Assembly (NCBI RefSeq): GCF_902196125.1
Contig: NZ_CABIKG010000008.1
Span: forward strand, 26,590-90,589
Direction of reading: 5' to 3'
Length of the DNA stretch: 64,000 nucleotides
From: Helicobacter suis
Lineage (GTDB): Bacteria > Campylobacterota > Campylobacteria > Campylobacterales > Helicobacteraceae
The notes under the pieces are model-generated. The model saw only the letters and a program-made list of their open reading frames with translations. It ran no database searches and was not told where the DNA came from. Positions 36,802-44,556 of this stretch are shown in pieces; positions within the stretch are counted from its first letter, which is position 1, and each line of letters opens with the position of its first letter. Both the position numbers and the translations under genes were made by a program.

Positions 36802-37530
36802 ATGTTTAGCTTTTTAGAAAAAAACCCTTTCTTCTTTACGCTAGCCTTTGTGGTGGCTTTTGCCGTAGCGGGTATCGTTGAGGTTTTGCCTAATTTCTTT
36901 AAGTCTGCTAGGCCTATTGAGGGGCTTAAACCCTATAATATTTTAGAAACAGCCGGGCGTCAGGTTTATATCCAAGAGGGTTGTTATAACTGCCATTCTC
37001 AACTTATCCGCCCTTTCCAAGCAGAAGTACAACGCTATGGGGCTTATAGCTTGAGTGGGGAATATGCCTACGATCGCCCTTTTTTATGGGGTTCTAGGCG
37101 TATTGGACCAGATTTACACCGCGTAGGCGATGTGCGCACCACTGCTTGGCATGAAAAACACATGTTTGAACCCTCAAGTGTTGTGCCCGGTAGTATCATG
37201 CCTGCTTATAGGCATTTATTTAGTAAAAATGTAGATTTTGATACGGCTTTTGCAGAGGCTTATACCCAAAAAGAAGTTTTCCATGTCCCCTATGATAAAC
37301 CCGGTGGGGTGAAACTTGGCAACATGCAAGAGGCTAAAAAACTCTTTTTAGAGGAAGCCAAAGGTATTGTAGCCAACATGCAAAATCCTCAAATTAAAGA
37401 AGCGCTTAAAAAAGGGCAGGTTAAAGAAATCGTGGCTTTAATTGCTTATTTAAACCACTTGGGGCAGGCTAGAATTGCCGCCCCTAGCAAATCTGTAAAT
37501 AGCGTTGCAGTGCCTGCTAAGAAGGAGTGA
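36802..37530 (+). CDS. ccoO: cbb3-type oxidase monoheme cytochrome c subunit II
   Basis: A protein of 242 residues with one N-terminal helix (FFFTLAFVVAFAVAGIVEVL) and a periplasmic heme-c domain. The binding motif is EGCYNCHSQLIRPF and the distal Met ligand is probably in PGSIMPAYRHLF. It carries electrons to CcoN. AAGGAG at 36791-36796 supports ATG 36802. The stop overlaps the first possible ccoQ start. Confidence 0.97.
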   Translation: MFSFLEKNPFFFTLAFVVAFAVAGIVEVLPNFFKSARPIEGLKPYNILETAGRQVYIQEGCYNCHSQLIRPFQAEVQRYGAYSLSGEYAYDRPFLWGSRRIGPDLHRVGDVRTTAWHEKHMFEPSSVVPGSIMPAYRHLFSKNVDFDTAFAEAYTQKEVFHVPYDKPGGVKLGNMQEAKKLFLEEAKGIVANMQNPQIKEALKKGQVKEIVALIAYLNHLGQARIAAPSKSVNSVAVPAKKE

Positions 37531-37532
37531 TG

Positions 37533-37742
37533 ATGGATATAGATACGGTTCGTGGACTTGCCTATGCTTTCTTTACTATCTTATTTACAGTCTTTTTATA
37601 CGCCTACATCGTAAGCATGTATACAAAGGATAAAAAGGGCATTACAGATTATGAACGCTATGGACAACTGCCCTTGCAGGACGAACTCAACGACGCGCTA
37701 ATTGAGCCACGCTCCACCCTATCTAAACCAAAAAGAGACTAG
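37533..37742 (+). CDS. ccoQ: cbb3-type oxidase small subunit CcoQ
   Basis: About 69 residues with one helix (VRGLAYAFFTILFTVFLYAYIV) and a short charged cytoplasmic tail. It stabilises the oxidase assembly. AAGGAG at 37522-37527 fits ATG 37533 best; a GTG and another ATG lie just upstream. Two bases separate it from ccoP. Confidence 0.9.
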   Translation: MDIDTVRGLAYAFFTILFTVFLYAYIVSMYTKDKKGITDYERYGQLPLQDELNDALIEPRSTLSKPKRD

Positions 37743-37744
37743 CA

Positions 37745-38617
37745 ATGCAAATTCTTAAAGATCATGTTAATTTATTCACTCTAGTGGCGGCGTTGGTGAT
37801 TTTAATCGCCACACTTAGCATGAGTTCTTCGCTATTTAAGGCCATGCGCGAAAAAACAATAGGCGAGGACGAGAAATACTACAATGATGGGCATAAGTAT
37901 GATGGGATTGCTGAATTGCTCAACAATGTTCCCTCAGGCTGGATTGTTAGCTTTTTAGTTTTCATTGTATGGGGATTTTGGTATATTTTTATGGGCTATC
38001 CTATGAGTAGCTACTCTCAAATTGGGGAATACAATAAAGAAGTTTCCCAATACAACAAAAACTTTGAAGCCCGCTGGAAAAATTTAAAACAGCAAGATTT
38101 AGAGCAAATGGGACAGGGAATTTTTTTAGTGCAGTGCTCACAATGCCACGGTTTAGAAGCCACCGGATTAAACAACACTGCTAGAAATTTAGTCAAATGG
38201 GGCAAGGAAGCAGGGATTATAGAAGTGATCAAACAGGGCTCTGTTGGTTTGGGTTATCAAGCAGGGGAAATGCCCCCACTTGGCATGAATGCTGAAGATG
38301 CAAAGGCTGTGGCTAGCTATGTGATGGCTAATATTTCTAGTTTGCACCACACAAAAACCCCCCAATTAGTACAAAAAGGGGAGGCTATTTTTAAAAGCAC
38401 ATGCGCAAGTTGCCATGGCCAAGATGGCAAGGGGCAGGGAGGATTGGCAGTTGATCTTACCCACTATGGTACGCCTTCTTTCTTAAAAGAGGTTTTAGAT
38501 AAAGGTAAAAAAGGACATATTGGAGAAATGCCTAGCTTTGCCTACAGACATTTTAACGATATTCAGATACGCGCGCTTACAAGTTATATCCAGTCTTTGC
38601 AAGGAGATGAGGAATGA
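37745..38617 (+). CDS. ccoP: cbb3-type oxidase diheme cytochrome c subunit III
   Basis: A protein of 290 residues with two N-terminal hydrophobic segments and two cytochrome c domains. The heme motifs are VQCSQCHGLEATG and STCASCHGQDGKG; the Met ligands are probably in GEMPPLGM and GEMPSFAYRH. It receives electrons from the bc1 complex or soluble cytochrome c. The stop overlaps the next gene by four bases. Confidence 0.97.
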   Translation: MQILKDHVNLFTLVAALVILIATLSMSSSLFKAMREKTIGEDEKYYNDGHKYDGIAELLNNVPSGWIVSFLVFIVWGFWYIFMGYPMSSYSQIGEYNKEVSQYNKNFEARWKNLKQQDLEQMGQGIFLVQCSQCHGLEATGLNNTARNLVKWGKEAGIIEVIKQGSVGLGYQAGEMPPLGMNAEDAKAVASYVMANISSLHHTKTPQLVQKGEAIFKSTCASCHGQDGKGQGGLAVDLTHYGTPSFLKEVLDKGKKGHIGEMPSFAYRHFNDIQIRALTSYIQSLQGDEE

Positions 38618-38811
38618 ATGGTTTATTTGGCTTAAATGGGATACTTGGTTGTTTGTTAGTGGTGGTGGCTTTGCTAGCCTTAGTGGTTTTTCTTGGTCTA
38701 AAGGCTGTAAGTATCCAGCAACAAGAAGCCACAAATTACTATAAACTAGATACTAAAAACATACAGATGTTTGTGAATAACCAACATTTCTACCAATCAC
38801 ATAAGGAGTAG
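38614..38811 (+). CDS. DUF4006-family small membrane protein
   Basis: A protein of 65 residues with one helix (GILGCLLVVVALLALVVFLG), then a polar tail (QQQEATNYYKLDTKNIQMF). This small protein regularly follows ccoP in Campylobacterota and I recall it as DUF4006. A role in oxidase assembly is inferred from position only. The ATG overlaps the ccoP stop. Confidence 0.75.
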   Translation: MNGLFGLNGILGCLLVVVALLALVVFLGLKAVSIQQQEATNYYKLDTKNIQMFVNNQHFYQSHKE

Positions 38812-38813
38812 TT

Positions 38814-38915
38814 GTGTTTACAGGAATGGAAAAATTACTAGGGTTGTTTTTGATTATTTTATTTGTAATCTCGCTTGCTCTTTATTTTACAAGACCTTTT
38901 TTATTTGCTGTGTGA
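38814..38915 (+). CDS. 33-residue single-helix membrane peptide in the cco operon
   Basis: GTG at 38814 with AAGGAG at 38803-38808 gives MFTGMEKLLGLFLIILFVIS then LALYFTRPFLFAV and a TGA that overlaps the next gene's GTG. It is one transmembrane helix and little else. It has a proper ribosome site, is tightly spaced between two operon genes, and is coupled by overlap at its end, so I regard it as real. It may be a tiny oxidase subunit or a translational coupler. Confidence 0.6.
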   Translation: MFTGMEKLLGLFLIILFVISLALYFTRPFLFAV

Positions 38916-39511
38916 GATACGGGCTTTTAATTTGGTTTATATGGATGGGTTTTTTATCCGCTCAAGATTTTGTGCAAGATAATCAGGCATTGCATTTAGT
39001 ACCAAAAAGCGCTACACTCATTGAAAGCGTGTCTTCTGAATTGTTTGAAAAAACAGGAGTGAGGTTTTTTATATTTTTAGGCGGCACTGATCAAACAGAC
39101 ACTAAAGAGGCGCGCTTGCATTACCAACAGATAAAACTTAAAAATTTAACCCCACCTTTCATCGCTATCTTTGCCTATTTTCAGGCAAAAAAGATCAATA
39201 TCATAAGCAATCCTGCGGATTTATTAGCCACCGATTTTATCTTTTTTGAGCGCATAGCTCCTTTTTTGCCTAAAGAGTGGGGAGCTGACATGACTAAAAA
39301 CAACGCCCACTTTTCTTTTGCCCTCCTTAATGGTTATGCCTATATGGCTGATGCGCTATCTGCAAAATTCCATGTTGTTTTAGATAAAAATATCAAAGAA
39401 GAGGGGGCTAATAGTTTTGTTAAAACCACGCTTTATATTCTTACATGCTCTCTTTTAGCCCTCTTCTTTTATGGGTATTTCTTTGGCGCTAGGAAAAGCC
39501 GTGGGAACTAG
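38912..39511 (+). CDS. Periplasmic-domain membrane protein in the cco operon (TPM-like, tentative)
   Basis: A protein of 199 residues with a GTG start overlapping the preceding stop. It has a signal peptide (LLIWFIWMGFLSAQ), a periplasmic domain of about 130 residues and a C-terminal helix (LYILTCSLLALFFYGYFFG). The layout and pieces such as ESVSSELFEKTGVRFFIFL recall TPM-domain proteins, but the match is weak. It corresponds in position to H. pylori HP0149. A role in maturation of the oxidase is inferred from the operon. Confidence 0.6.
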   Translation: MRYGLLIWFIWMGFLSAQDFVQDNQALHLVPKSATLIESVSSELFEKTGVRFFIFLGGTDQTDTKEARLHYQQIKLKNLTPPFIAIFAYFQAKKINIISNPADLLATDFIFFERIAPFLPKEWGADMTKNNAHFSFALLNGYAYMADALSAKFHVVLDKNIKEEGANSFVKTTLYILTCSLLALFFYGYFFGARKSRGN

Positions 39512-40043
39512 GAGAAACTACTGGCCCTTAGGGATTTTAGTAGTTTTACTAATAGGGCTTGTATTGATCATTGCCCTAGTGGTGGTGGCAATTAGATACG
39601 CACCCCAAAGCGATACTTCCTATTTGCACCAACACACCTACACAGATAGCCACATTAATGATATGCTAGCACAATACCAAGCTTTTAGTAAAATTTATGC
39701 CCTCAGTCTCTCTAGTGGTAAGCAAAATTTAGAGCCTACTTTTCCCTTTTATTTCAACCCAAATACCCCATTACTTTGGTTAACTTCTAATAACAACCAA
39801 CTTACTTTAATTGTACATAAAAATAACAAGGAAGCGCCGTCTTTAAAATTCACAATCACAGCCCTAAGACCCAGACAAAAACCAATTTTAATAGGGGAGT
39901 TAGCATGTAAACAAGAAGGAGAAGAAGAGCTTTGCTCCACGCCTCTTTTTAATTTACCCTTAAAAGGAAATTACAAACTTCTTTTAAAAGCGGTGTTTCA
40001 AGGGGCAGATTTACCCTTAATCCAGCCGGCCTATGTACGCTAA
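39501..40043 (+). CDS. FixH/CcoH-like membrane protein
   Basis: About 180 residues from GTG 39501 (AGGAAAAG upstream), overlapping the previous gene by 11 bases. One N-terminal helix (LGILVVLLIGLVLIIALVVV) is followed by a periplasmic beta-rich domain (NNQLTLIVHKNNKEAPSLKF...LPLKGNYKLLLKAVFQG), the arrangement of FixH/CcoH assembly factors. A longer reading from ATG 39471 exists. The 3' end overlaps the convergent OMP by four bases. Confidence 0.6.
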   Translation: MGTRRNYWPLGILVVLLIGLVLIIALVVVAIRYAPQSDTSYLHQHTYTDSHINDMLAQYQAFSKIYALSLSSGKQNLEPTFPFYFNPNTPLLWLTSNNNQLTLIVHKNNKEAPSLKFTITALRPRQKPILIGELACKQEGEEELCSTPLFNLPLKGNYKLLLKAVFQGADLPLIQPAYVR

Positions 40044-40816
40044 AAAGTAAAGGCGTAATTAACATACCACGAATATAGCCGCCTAATGTAGAGCGAGCCA
40101 TCATTCTTGGTTTGTAAAAAAGGATTTTTACGCATCATAGGAAATTTAATACCCGCCTCAATGCTACTATGCTTTAAAATACGGATACGCCCCCCCACAT
40201 TTAAAAGCAATTGAAAACCAGTAGGTCTTTTATCTAAACCGGCATATTGTAACGCCACATTGCCAAAATCCGGAGTAGCCAAAATCCAAGAATTGCCCGC
40301 AAGTTGTACCCCACCTAAAACCCCCAGAGCCATCATTTGGTTATTGATAAAATTAATCACAATATCCCCCCCGCCTCCATAGGTGAGCATATTAGGCTGG
40401 ATAGGTCTATTACTCCCCACCATTTGCTGTAAAATGTTCATGACATTGACTTGGCATTGGGGCGCATTAATTCCTGTGGGGGTTTTTGGAGGGTTTAGCC
40501 CTGCTGGATTTATTTTACAATCAACAGGATTACCGGTTGGGTTATGATTAGGAAAAGAAATCCCCTTAGTGTGGGCATAATCAAAAAATCCATAAATTTT
40601 AAAACCAACCCACCTACTTGGAAATACTTGATAACCAATTTGTAACCCAAACCCCTCTAATGGGGCGGTGGTTGTTTGTACATTGCCATTTTGTGTGCTG
40701 CGTACCTGTGCCTTACCTTGCTGATAACCCCCCTCTAAAAAAACACCATTACTATCTGCTGCCATTAAAAAACTAGTAAAAGTGGGTAACAACCAAGAAT
40801 ATTTAAAATAATGCAT
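40040..40816 (-). CDS. Helicobacter outer membrane protein
   Basis: A protein of 258 residues with an N-terminal signal peptide ending near SFLMAA and mature start DSNGVFLEGGYQQGKAQV. The body has the Helicobacter OMP pattern (EGFGLQIGYQVFPSRWVGFK, IYGFFDYAH, MLTYGGGGDIVINF, GGVQLAGNSW, SSIEAGIKFP) and ends in NYAFTF. A Pro/Asn-rich loop with two Cys (VDCKIN, APQCQV) is probably extracellular. It is convergent with the cco operon. Confidence 0.85.
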   Translation of the reverse strand: MHYFKYSWLLPTFTSFLMAADSNGVFLEGGYQQGKAQVRSTQNGNVQTTTAPLEGFGLQIGYQVFPSRWVGFKIYGFFDYAHTKGISFPNHNPTGNPVDCKINPAGLNPPKTPTGINAPQCQVNVMNILQQMVGSNRPIQPNMLTYGGGGDIVINFINNQMMALGVLGGVQLAGNSWILATPDFGNVALQYAGLDKRPTGFQLLLNVGGRIRILKHSSIEAGIKFPMMRKNPFLQTKNDGSLYIRRLYSWYVNYAFTF

Positions 40817-40955
40817 ATGACTCCTTTTAATTTCTACTATATCGGTTAGCTAGCATGCCACCTGTAATTATCCTGCTAGATAAGTTCAGATTAGTTTAAC
40901 GCTCTCTATGTTAGCATAAAGACCTACTTTATGGTACTACTCTACAGGGGTGTGT

Positions 40956-42668
40956 ATGTCTCTTAGTTATTTTTGTCGTACCTCTCTGCTACTACTTTTA
41001 CTTCTGGTATTATTGCCCGCCCATACCTTCACCCCTAAAGATAAAGCCAGTTTACAAAATTTATTACAAAACCCACACATCGCCCTCTCACAGATCAACA
41101 CCCATTATATTAAAGACATGAGTTATTTATTTTGTTTGCGCATGCCTCTTATTAGAAAAGGGATTTGTACACCTTACCGGGAGGATTTTAGCGGCATTGG
41201 AAAATGGGATGTTAGCCATGTAGAAAACATGGAGGGGTTGTTTATGAATCAGGTGCATTTTAACGAGCCTTTAAAGCGGTGGAATCCTGTGCGGGTGAAA
41301 AATTTTAGTTACATGTTTGCCAACGCCACGCATTTTAACCAACCCATTAATAATTGGAACACCTCTAGCGGGGTGGACTTTAGTTACATGTTTGCCAACG
41401 CCACGCATTTTAACCAACCCATTAATAATTGGAACACCTCTAGCGGGATAGATTTTAGTTATATGTTTTATCACGCTAAATCTTTTAACCAACCCCTAGA
41501 TCGCTGGAATCGCTGGAGTCGTTCTTCTAAGCCACCGCAAAATTTTAGCTACATGTTTGCTAATGCTAGCCATTTTAAGCAAAATATTAGCCGGTGGAAA
41601 GATCTAAAGCGGGCTAATATTCAGGGTATCTTTTTGGGTACCCCCATGCAAGGCTTAGAGCTTAAAGATAGTACCACTCCAACCCCCCCTAATGTGTTGC
41701 AATTCCTGCACTACCCGCAAAACAAAGCCGAGTTAATCGCCTTAATTAATGATGTGCGCATTCCGCTAGCTAGTATTAACACCAGTTTGATTGAGGATAT
41801 GAGTTATTTATTCTGTGATAAGGAAAATATTTATACGCGCTTAAAGCAGTTGCCAATTAAAAATGGGGGATTGTGGGAGCATACAGATGCAGAGTATCCT
41901 AAAATCTTAAGTTTGTATGAAAATTGCCACACCACCAGCGCACGGACTAATCTAGATGGGATTGAGACTTGGGATGTTAGCCATGTTAAAAACATGGAGG
42001 GCATGTTTATGGGTAGAGAAATTAATATTCCTTTGAATAACTGGGATACAGGCGGTGTAACCAATATGAAAGCCATGTTTGCTTTAGCTTCCTTTAATAA
42101 ACCTTTAGATGATTGGGACACGCGATCTGTCAAAGATACAAGTTTTATGTTTTATGGATGCCGTAACTTTAACCAAAATCTCAACCATTGGAATATGGAG
42201 CGTGTTATCAATTTAAGTTATATGTTTAGCCTCACCTATAGCTTTAATGGGGATATTACGCGTTGGAAACTCTCTAGCGCCACTAATCTACAAGGTATGT
42301 TTAAATACGCCACCCTTTTTAACCAGCCTATTGGGGCTTGGGATGTTAGCCGTGTGCAAAACATGGCCTATCTTTTCTATGGGGCTTTTCTTTTTAATCA
42401 GCCTTTAAATAATTGGAATACAAGCCATGTAATTAGCATGCGTAAGATGTTCTTTTATGCTAAGAGTTTTAATTACCCGCTAAATCACTGGGATACAACG
42501 CATGTTTTGGATATGTATAAGATGTTTGCCTACACTAAAAACTTCAATCAGGATTTGAGTACTTGGAATTTACACAGGGCTAATTCTCGTTGTATGTTTT
42601 TGCACGCAACAGGGATGCATTCCTTTTTCCCCAAAGCTTTTTTTGAAACTTCTAGTAGTTGTAGTTAA
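40956..42668 (+). CDS. BspA-like / DUF285 repeat surface protein
   Basis: About 570 residues with a strong signal peptide (TSLLLLLLLVLLPAHTF). It is built of about 25-residue repeats with the consensus W.ts.V.nmsyMF..a..FNqplnnW, e.g. HVENMEGLFMNQVHFNEPLK, SYMFANATHFNQPINNW and AYLFYGAFLFNQPLNNW. This is the DUF285/PARCEL repeat known from Mycoplasma, Bacteroides and protist surface proteins; it forms a solenoid and is often involved in adhesion. Two repeat blocks (about 60-220 and 330-560) are split by a second KAELIALINDVRIPLASINT start-like segment, so the gene looks internally duplicated. ATG 40956 was chosen over GTG 40950. Confidence 0.85.
   Translation: MSLSYFCRTSLLLLLLLVLLPAHTFTPKDKASLQNLLQNPHIALSQINTHYIKDMSYLFCLRMPLIRKGICTPYREDFSGIGKWDVSHVENMEGLFMNQVHFNEPLKRWNPVRVKNFSYMFANATHFNQPINNWNTSSGVDFSYMFANATHFNQPINNWNTSSGIDFSYMFYHAKSFNQPLDRWNRWSRSSKPPQNFSYMFANASHFKQNISRWKDLKRANIQGIFLGTPMQGLELKDSTTPTPPNVLQFLHYPQNKAELIALINDVRIPLASINTSLIEDMSYLFCDKENIYTRLKQLPIKNGGLWEHTDAEYPKILSLYENCHTTSARTNLDGIETWDVSHVKNMEGMFMGREINIPLNNWDTGGVTNMKAMFALASFNKPLDDWDTRSVKDTSFMFYGCRNFNQNLNHWNMERVINLSYMFSLTYSFNGDITRWKLSSATNLQGMFKYATLFNQPIGAWDVSRVQNMAYLFYGAFLFNQPLNNWNTSHVISMRKMFFYAKSFNYPLNHWDTTHVLDMYKMFAYTKNFNQDLSTWNLHRANSRCMFLHATGMHSFFPKAFFETSSSCS
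41304..41453 (+). repeat. Tandem 75-bp duplication within the DUF285 gene
   Basis: Two consecutive 75-bp units (41304-41378, 41379-41453). The first 68 or so bases are identical and encode FSYMFANATHFNQPINNW. The third neighbouring unit is clearly diverged, so this copy is recent. Unit length is a multiple of three, so changes in copy number keep the frame. Confidence 0.9.
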
Positions 42669-42765
42669 GATTGTATTCTTTAGCCCCAATTAGCGCATTT
42701 GTTAAGTTGTAATTTAGCTAACTAGCGCTAAGATCGCGCTTTATTTTACTAATTAAAGGTGGTTT

Positions 42766-43386
42766 ATGCGTCAGTTTTTGAAAATTTTCATAATGGGTAT
42801 GTTGGCTTTAGGTGTTGCACACGCTGAGGAAGTGGATTTTTCCAAGCTAAGCAACAAAGATTTAGTTAAAATGGCTGGTAAAGTAGATGCAAGTCAGGAA
42901 CTAGAGTACCACATGGAGGTACACAAACGCCTTAAAAAACTCAAGGGTGTTAAGGCTAAAGAGTTTCACAGACAAGTTGAAAGGGCTACTGTGCTTCATT
43001 TAAGCAAAATGAGTAAGAAAAAATTCATGGCTTTGCGTGAGGAAGTGGCTGGAAAATTAGAAGAAATGAAAAAAGAACACAGCCCAGAGGAATTAAAATC
43101 TATGGGGCTAGATGTTGAAATCTGTAAAGGTGAGCAAAGGAAAATCTTGTGCCATGTCAGACATGCTAGAAAAGGGCATAAAGGCGGAGCACACCATGGA
43201 CAAGCACACAACGCGCATCACGAGGATAAGGCAGCGCCTACAGAGCACCATGAAGAACACAAGGCTCCAGAAGAAAATAAAGCTCCAGAGGAACACGAAG
43301 CTCCTGCTAAAACCCCAGCTAAAGCTCCTACTAAGCAATCTACAGCTCCAGCTAAAACTCCTGCAGAACCTAAACCTGCAGAGTAA
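42766..43386 (+). CDS. DUF1104-family exported protein with His-rich and Pro/Ala/Lys-rich tail
   Basis: A protein of 206 residues with signal peptide MRQFLKIFIMGMLALGVAHA and a helical DUF1104-like core (SKLSNKDLVKMAGKVDASQE, HKRLKKLKGVKAKEFHRQVE, LSKMSKKKFMALREEVAGKL). Residues 130-150 are His-rich (GGAHHGQAHNAHHE), followed by Glu/Lys/Pro/Ala repeats (APEENKAPEEHEAPAKTP). The tail suggests binding of Ni2+, Zn2+ or Cu ions, or of anionic polymers. It is the first of three related tandem genes. Confidence 0.7.
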   Translation: MRQFLKIFIMGMLALGVAHAEEVDFSKLSNKDLVKMAGKVDASQELEYHMEVHKRLKKLKGVKAKEFHRQVERATVLHLSKMSKKKFMALREEVAGKLEEMKKEHSPEELKSMGLDVEICKGEQRKILCHVRHARKGHKGGAHHGQAHNAHHEDKAAPTEHHEEHKAPEENKAPEEHEAPAKTPAKAPTKQSTAPAKTPAEPKPAE

Positions 43387-43457
43387 TCTACAAAGTACAC
43401 TTGGAGGGGGTTTAGTTTAAAGGTTGGGGGTTTTTAAATCATTAATGGAGGATTTTT

Positions 43458-43898
43458 GTGGTGAATATAAAGTTAGGAATGGCTAGTTTAGTTATTGCCG
43501 GGTTGTGCACGGGTTTATTGGCAGAGAGTAACCCGTTTGAGAGCAAAAGCGATAAGGAACTTATTGACATGGCCGGTAAGGTTGAGCCTAATAAAGTGCC
43601 GGATTATAAAATGGAGCTTTACAAACGCACTAAAAAAATGAAACCCGAGCAACGCAAAAAGTTCTATGAAAAAGTCATGGCCTCTGCGGATAAAAACACG
43701 GCTAACATGACGATGGAGGATTTTGGTAAGCGCATGGAGGCTATCCATGCAGCGATGAAGGCTAGGATTGCTAAGATGACACGGGCGCAGTTTAAAGCTA
43801 GTGGGTTGTTTTGGGATCGTGGTCCACATGGACCAGGTTGTCCTTGCGATCACGGACCCCATGGGGATCACAAACCACCACGCCCCCCTCTTGACTAG
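43458..43898 (+). CDS. DUF1104-family exported protein with Cys/His tail
   Basis: A protein of 146 residues. GTG 43458 is preceded by GGAGG. Signal peptide MASLVIAGLCTGLLA, then the DUF1104 core (DKELIDMAGKVEPNKVPDYK, KKFYEKVMASADKNTAN, MTRAQFKASGLF). The C-terminus ends with DRGPHGPGCPCDHGPHGDHK, a probable metal-binding tail. It is clearly a paralogue of the next gene (about 75 percent identical by eye over the core). Confidence 0.7.
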   Translation: MVNIKLGMASLVIAGLCTGLLAESNPFESKSDKELIDMAGKVEPNKVPDYKMELYKRTKKMKPEQRKKFYEKVMASADKNTANMTMEDFGKRMEAIHAAMKARIAKMTRAQFKASGLFWDRGPHGPGCPCDHGPHGDHKPPRPPLD

Positions 43899-43987
43899 GT
43901 TTGGGGTTTTTGATTCTAGATTTTTTGCTTCAATGAAAAAGGCCTTGTATCTATTTGCATTTATTAAATTAATATAAGGAGTTGGAG

Positions 43988-44428
43988 TTGACAAAAGTAA
44001 AATTAGGAATAGCCGGTTTAGTTATTGCTGGGTTGTGCACAGGTTTATTAGCAGAAAGTAATCCATTTGAGAGTAAAAGCGATCAGGAACTTATTGACAT
44101 GGCCGGTAAGGTTGTGCCTAATCAAGTGCCGGATTATAAAATGGAGCTTTTTAAACGGATGAAGAAAATGAATGCTGATCAGAAAAAGAAATTCCATGAT
44201 GAGCTCAAAGCATCTGCGGATAAAAACACAGCCAATATGACTATGGAAGAGTTTGAAAAACGCAGGGAAGCTATCCATGCGGCTATTAAAGCTAGGGTTG
44301 CTAAAATGACACGGGCACAGTTTAAAGCTAGCGGGTTAGCTGGTAAAGCTTGTGGTTGCCATGCTAAATGTAACTGCGATATAGTAGGACCCTGTACTTG
44401 TGGAGGAGAACACAAACACAAACACTAA
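43988..44428 (+). CDS. DUF1104-family exported protein with Cys-rich tail
   Basis: About 146 residues, started at TTG 43988 (AAGGAG six bases upstream; TTG 43982 would be too close). Signal peptide LGIAGLVIAGLCTGLLA, then a core nearly identical to the preceding gene. The tail differs completely: GKACGCHAKCNCDIVGPCTC then GGEHKHKH, with six Cys and four His. This suggests soft-metal (Cu/Zn/Ni) binding in the periplasm. Confidence 0.7.
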   Translation: MTKVKLGIAGLVIAGLCTGLLAESNPFESKSDQELIDMAGKVVPNQVPDYKMELFKRMKKMNADQKKKFHDELKASADKNTANMTMEEFEKRREAIHAAIKARVAKMTRAQFKASGLAGKACGCHAKCNCDIVGPCTCGGEHKHKH

Positions 44429-44504
44429 AAAATCCTTTCCTCAGGCTAGCGCTTGGGGATTAGAGTATCTTTCTTAAAATCTAAAGAGTATTGCTAAGTT
44501 CTTT

Positions 44505-44510
44505 TATGCT
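44505..44510 (+). promoter_or_regulatory. Putative -10 box for katA
   Basis: TATGCT about 47 bases before the katA ATG. An AAAAGG ribosome site lies near 44545-44550. Confidence 0.4.
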
Positions 44511-44556
44511 ACACTTTCTTTAGGGTTTTTAACCCAGTAAACATAAAAGGATTTTA

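Noticed and set aside
44048..44421. Minus-strand frames opposite the DUF1104 genes
   Set aside because: They mirror similar antisense frames in the neighbouring paralogue, which follows from duplicated coding sequence, not independent genes.
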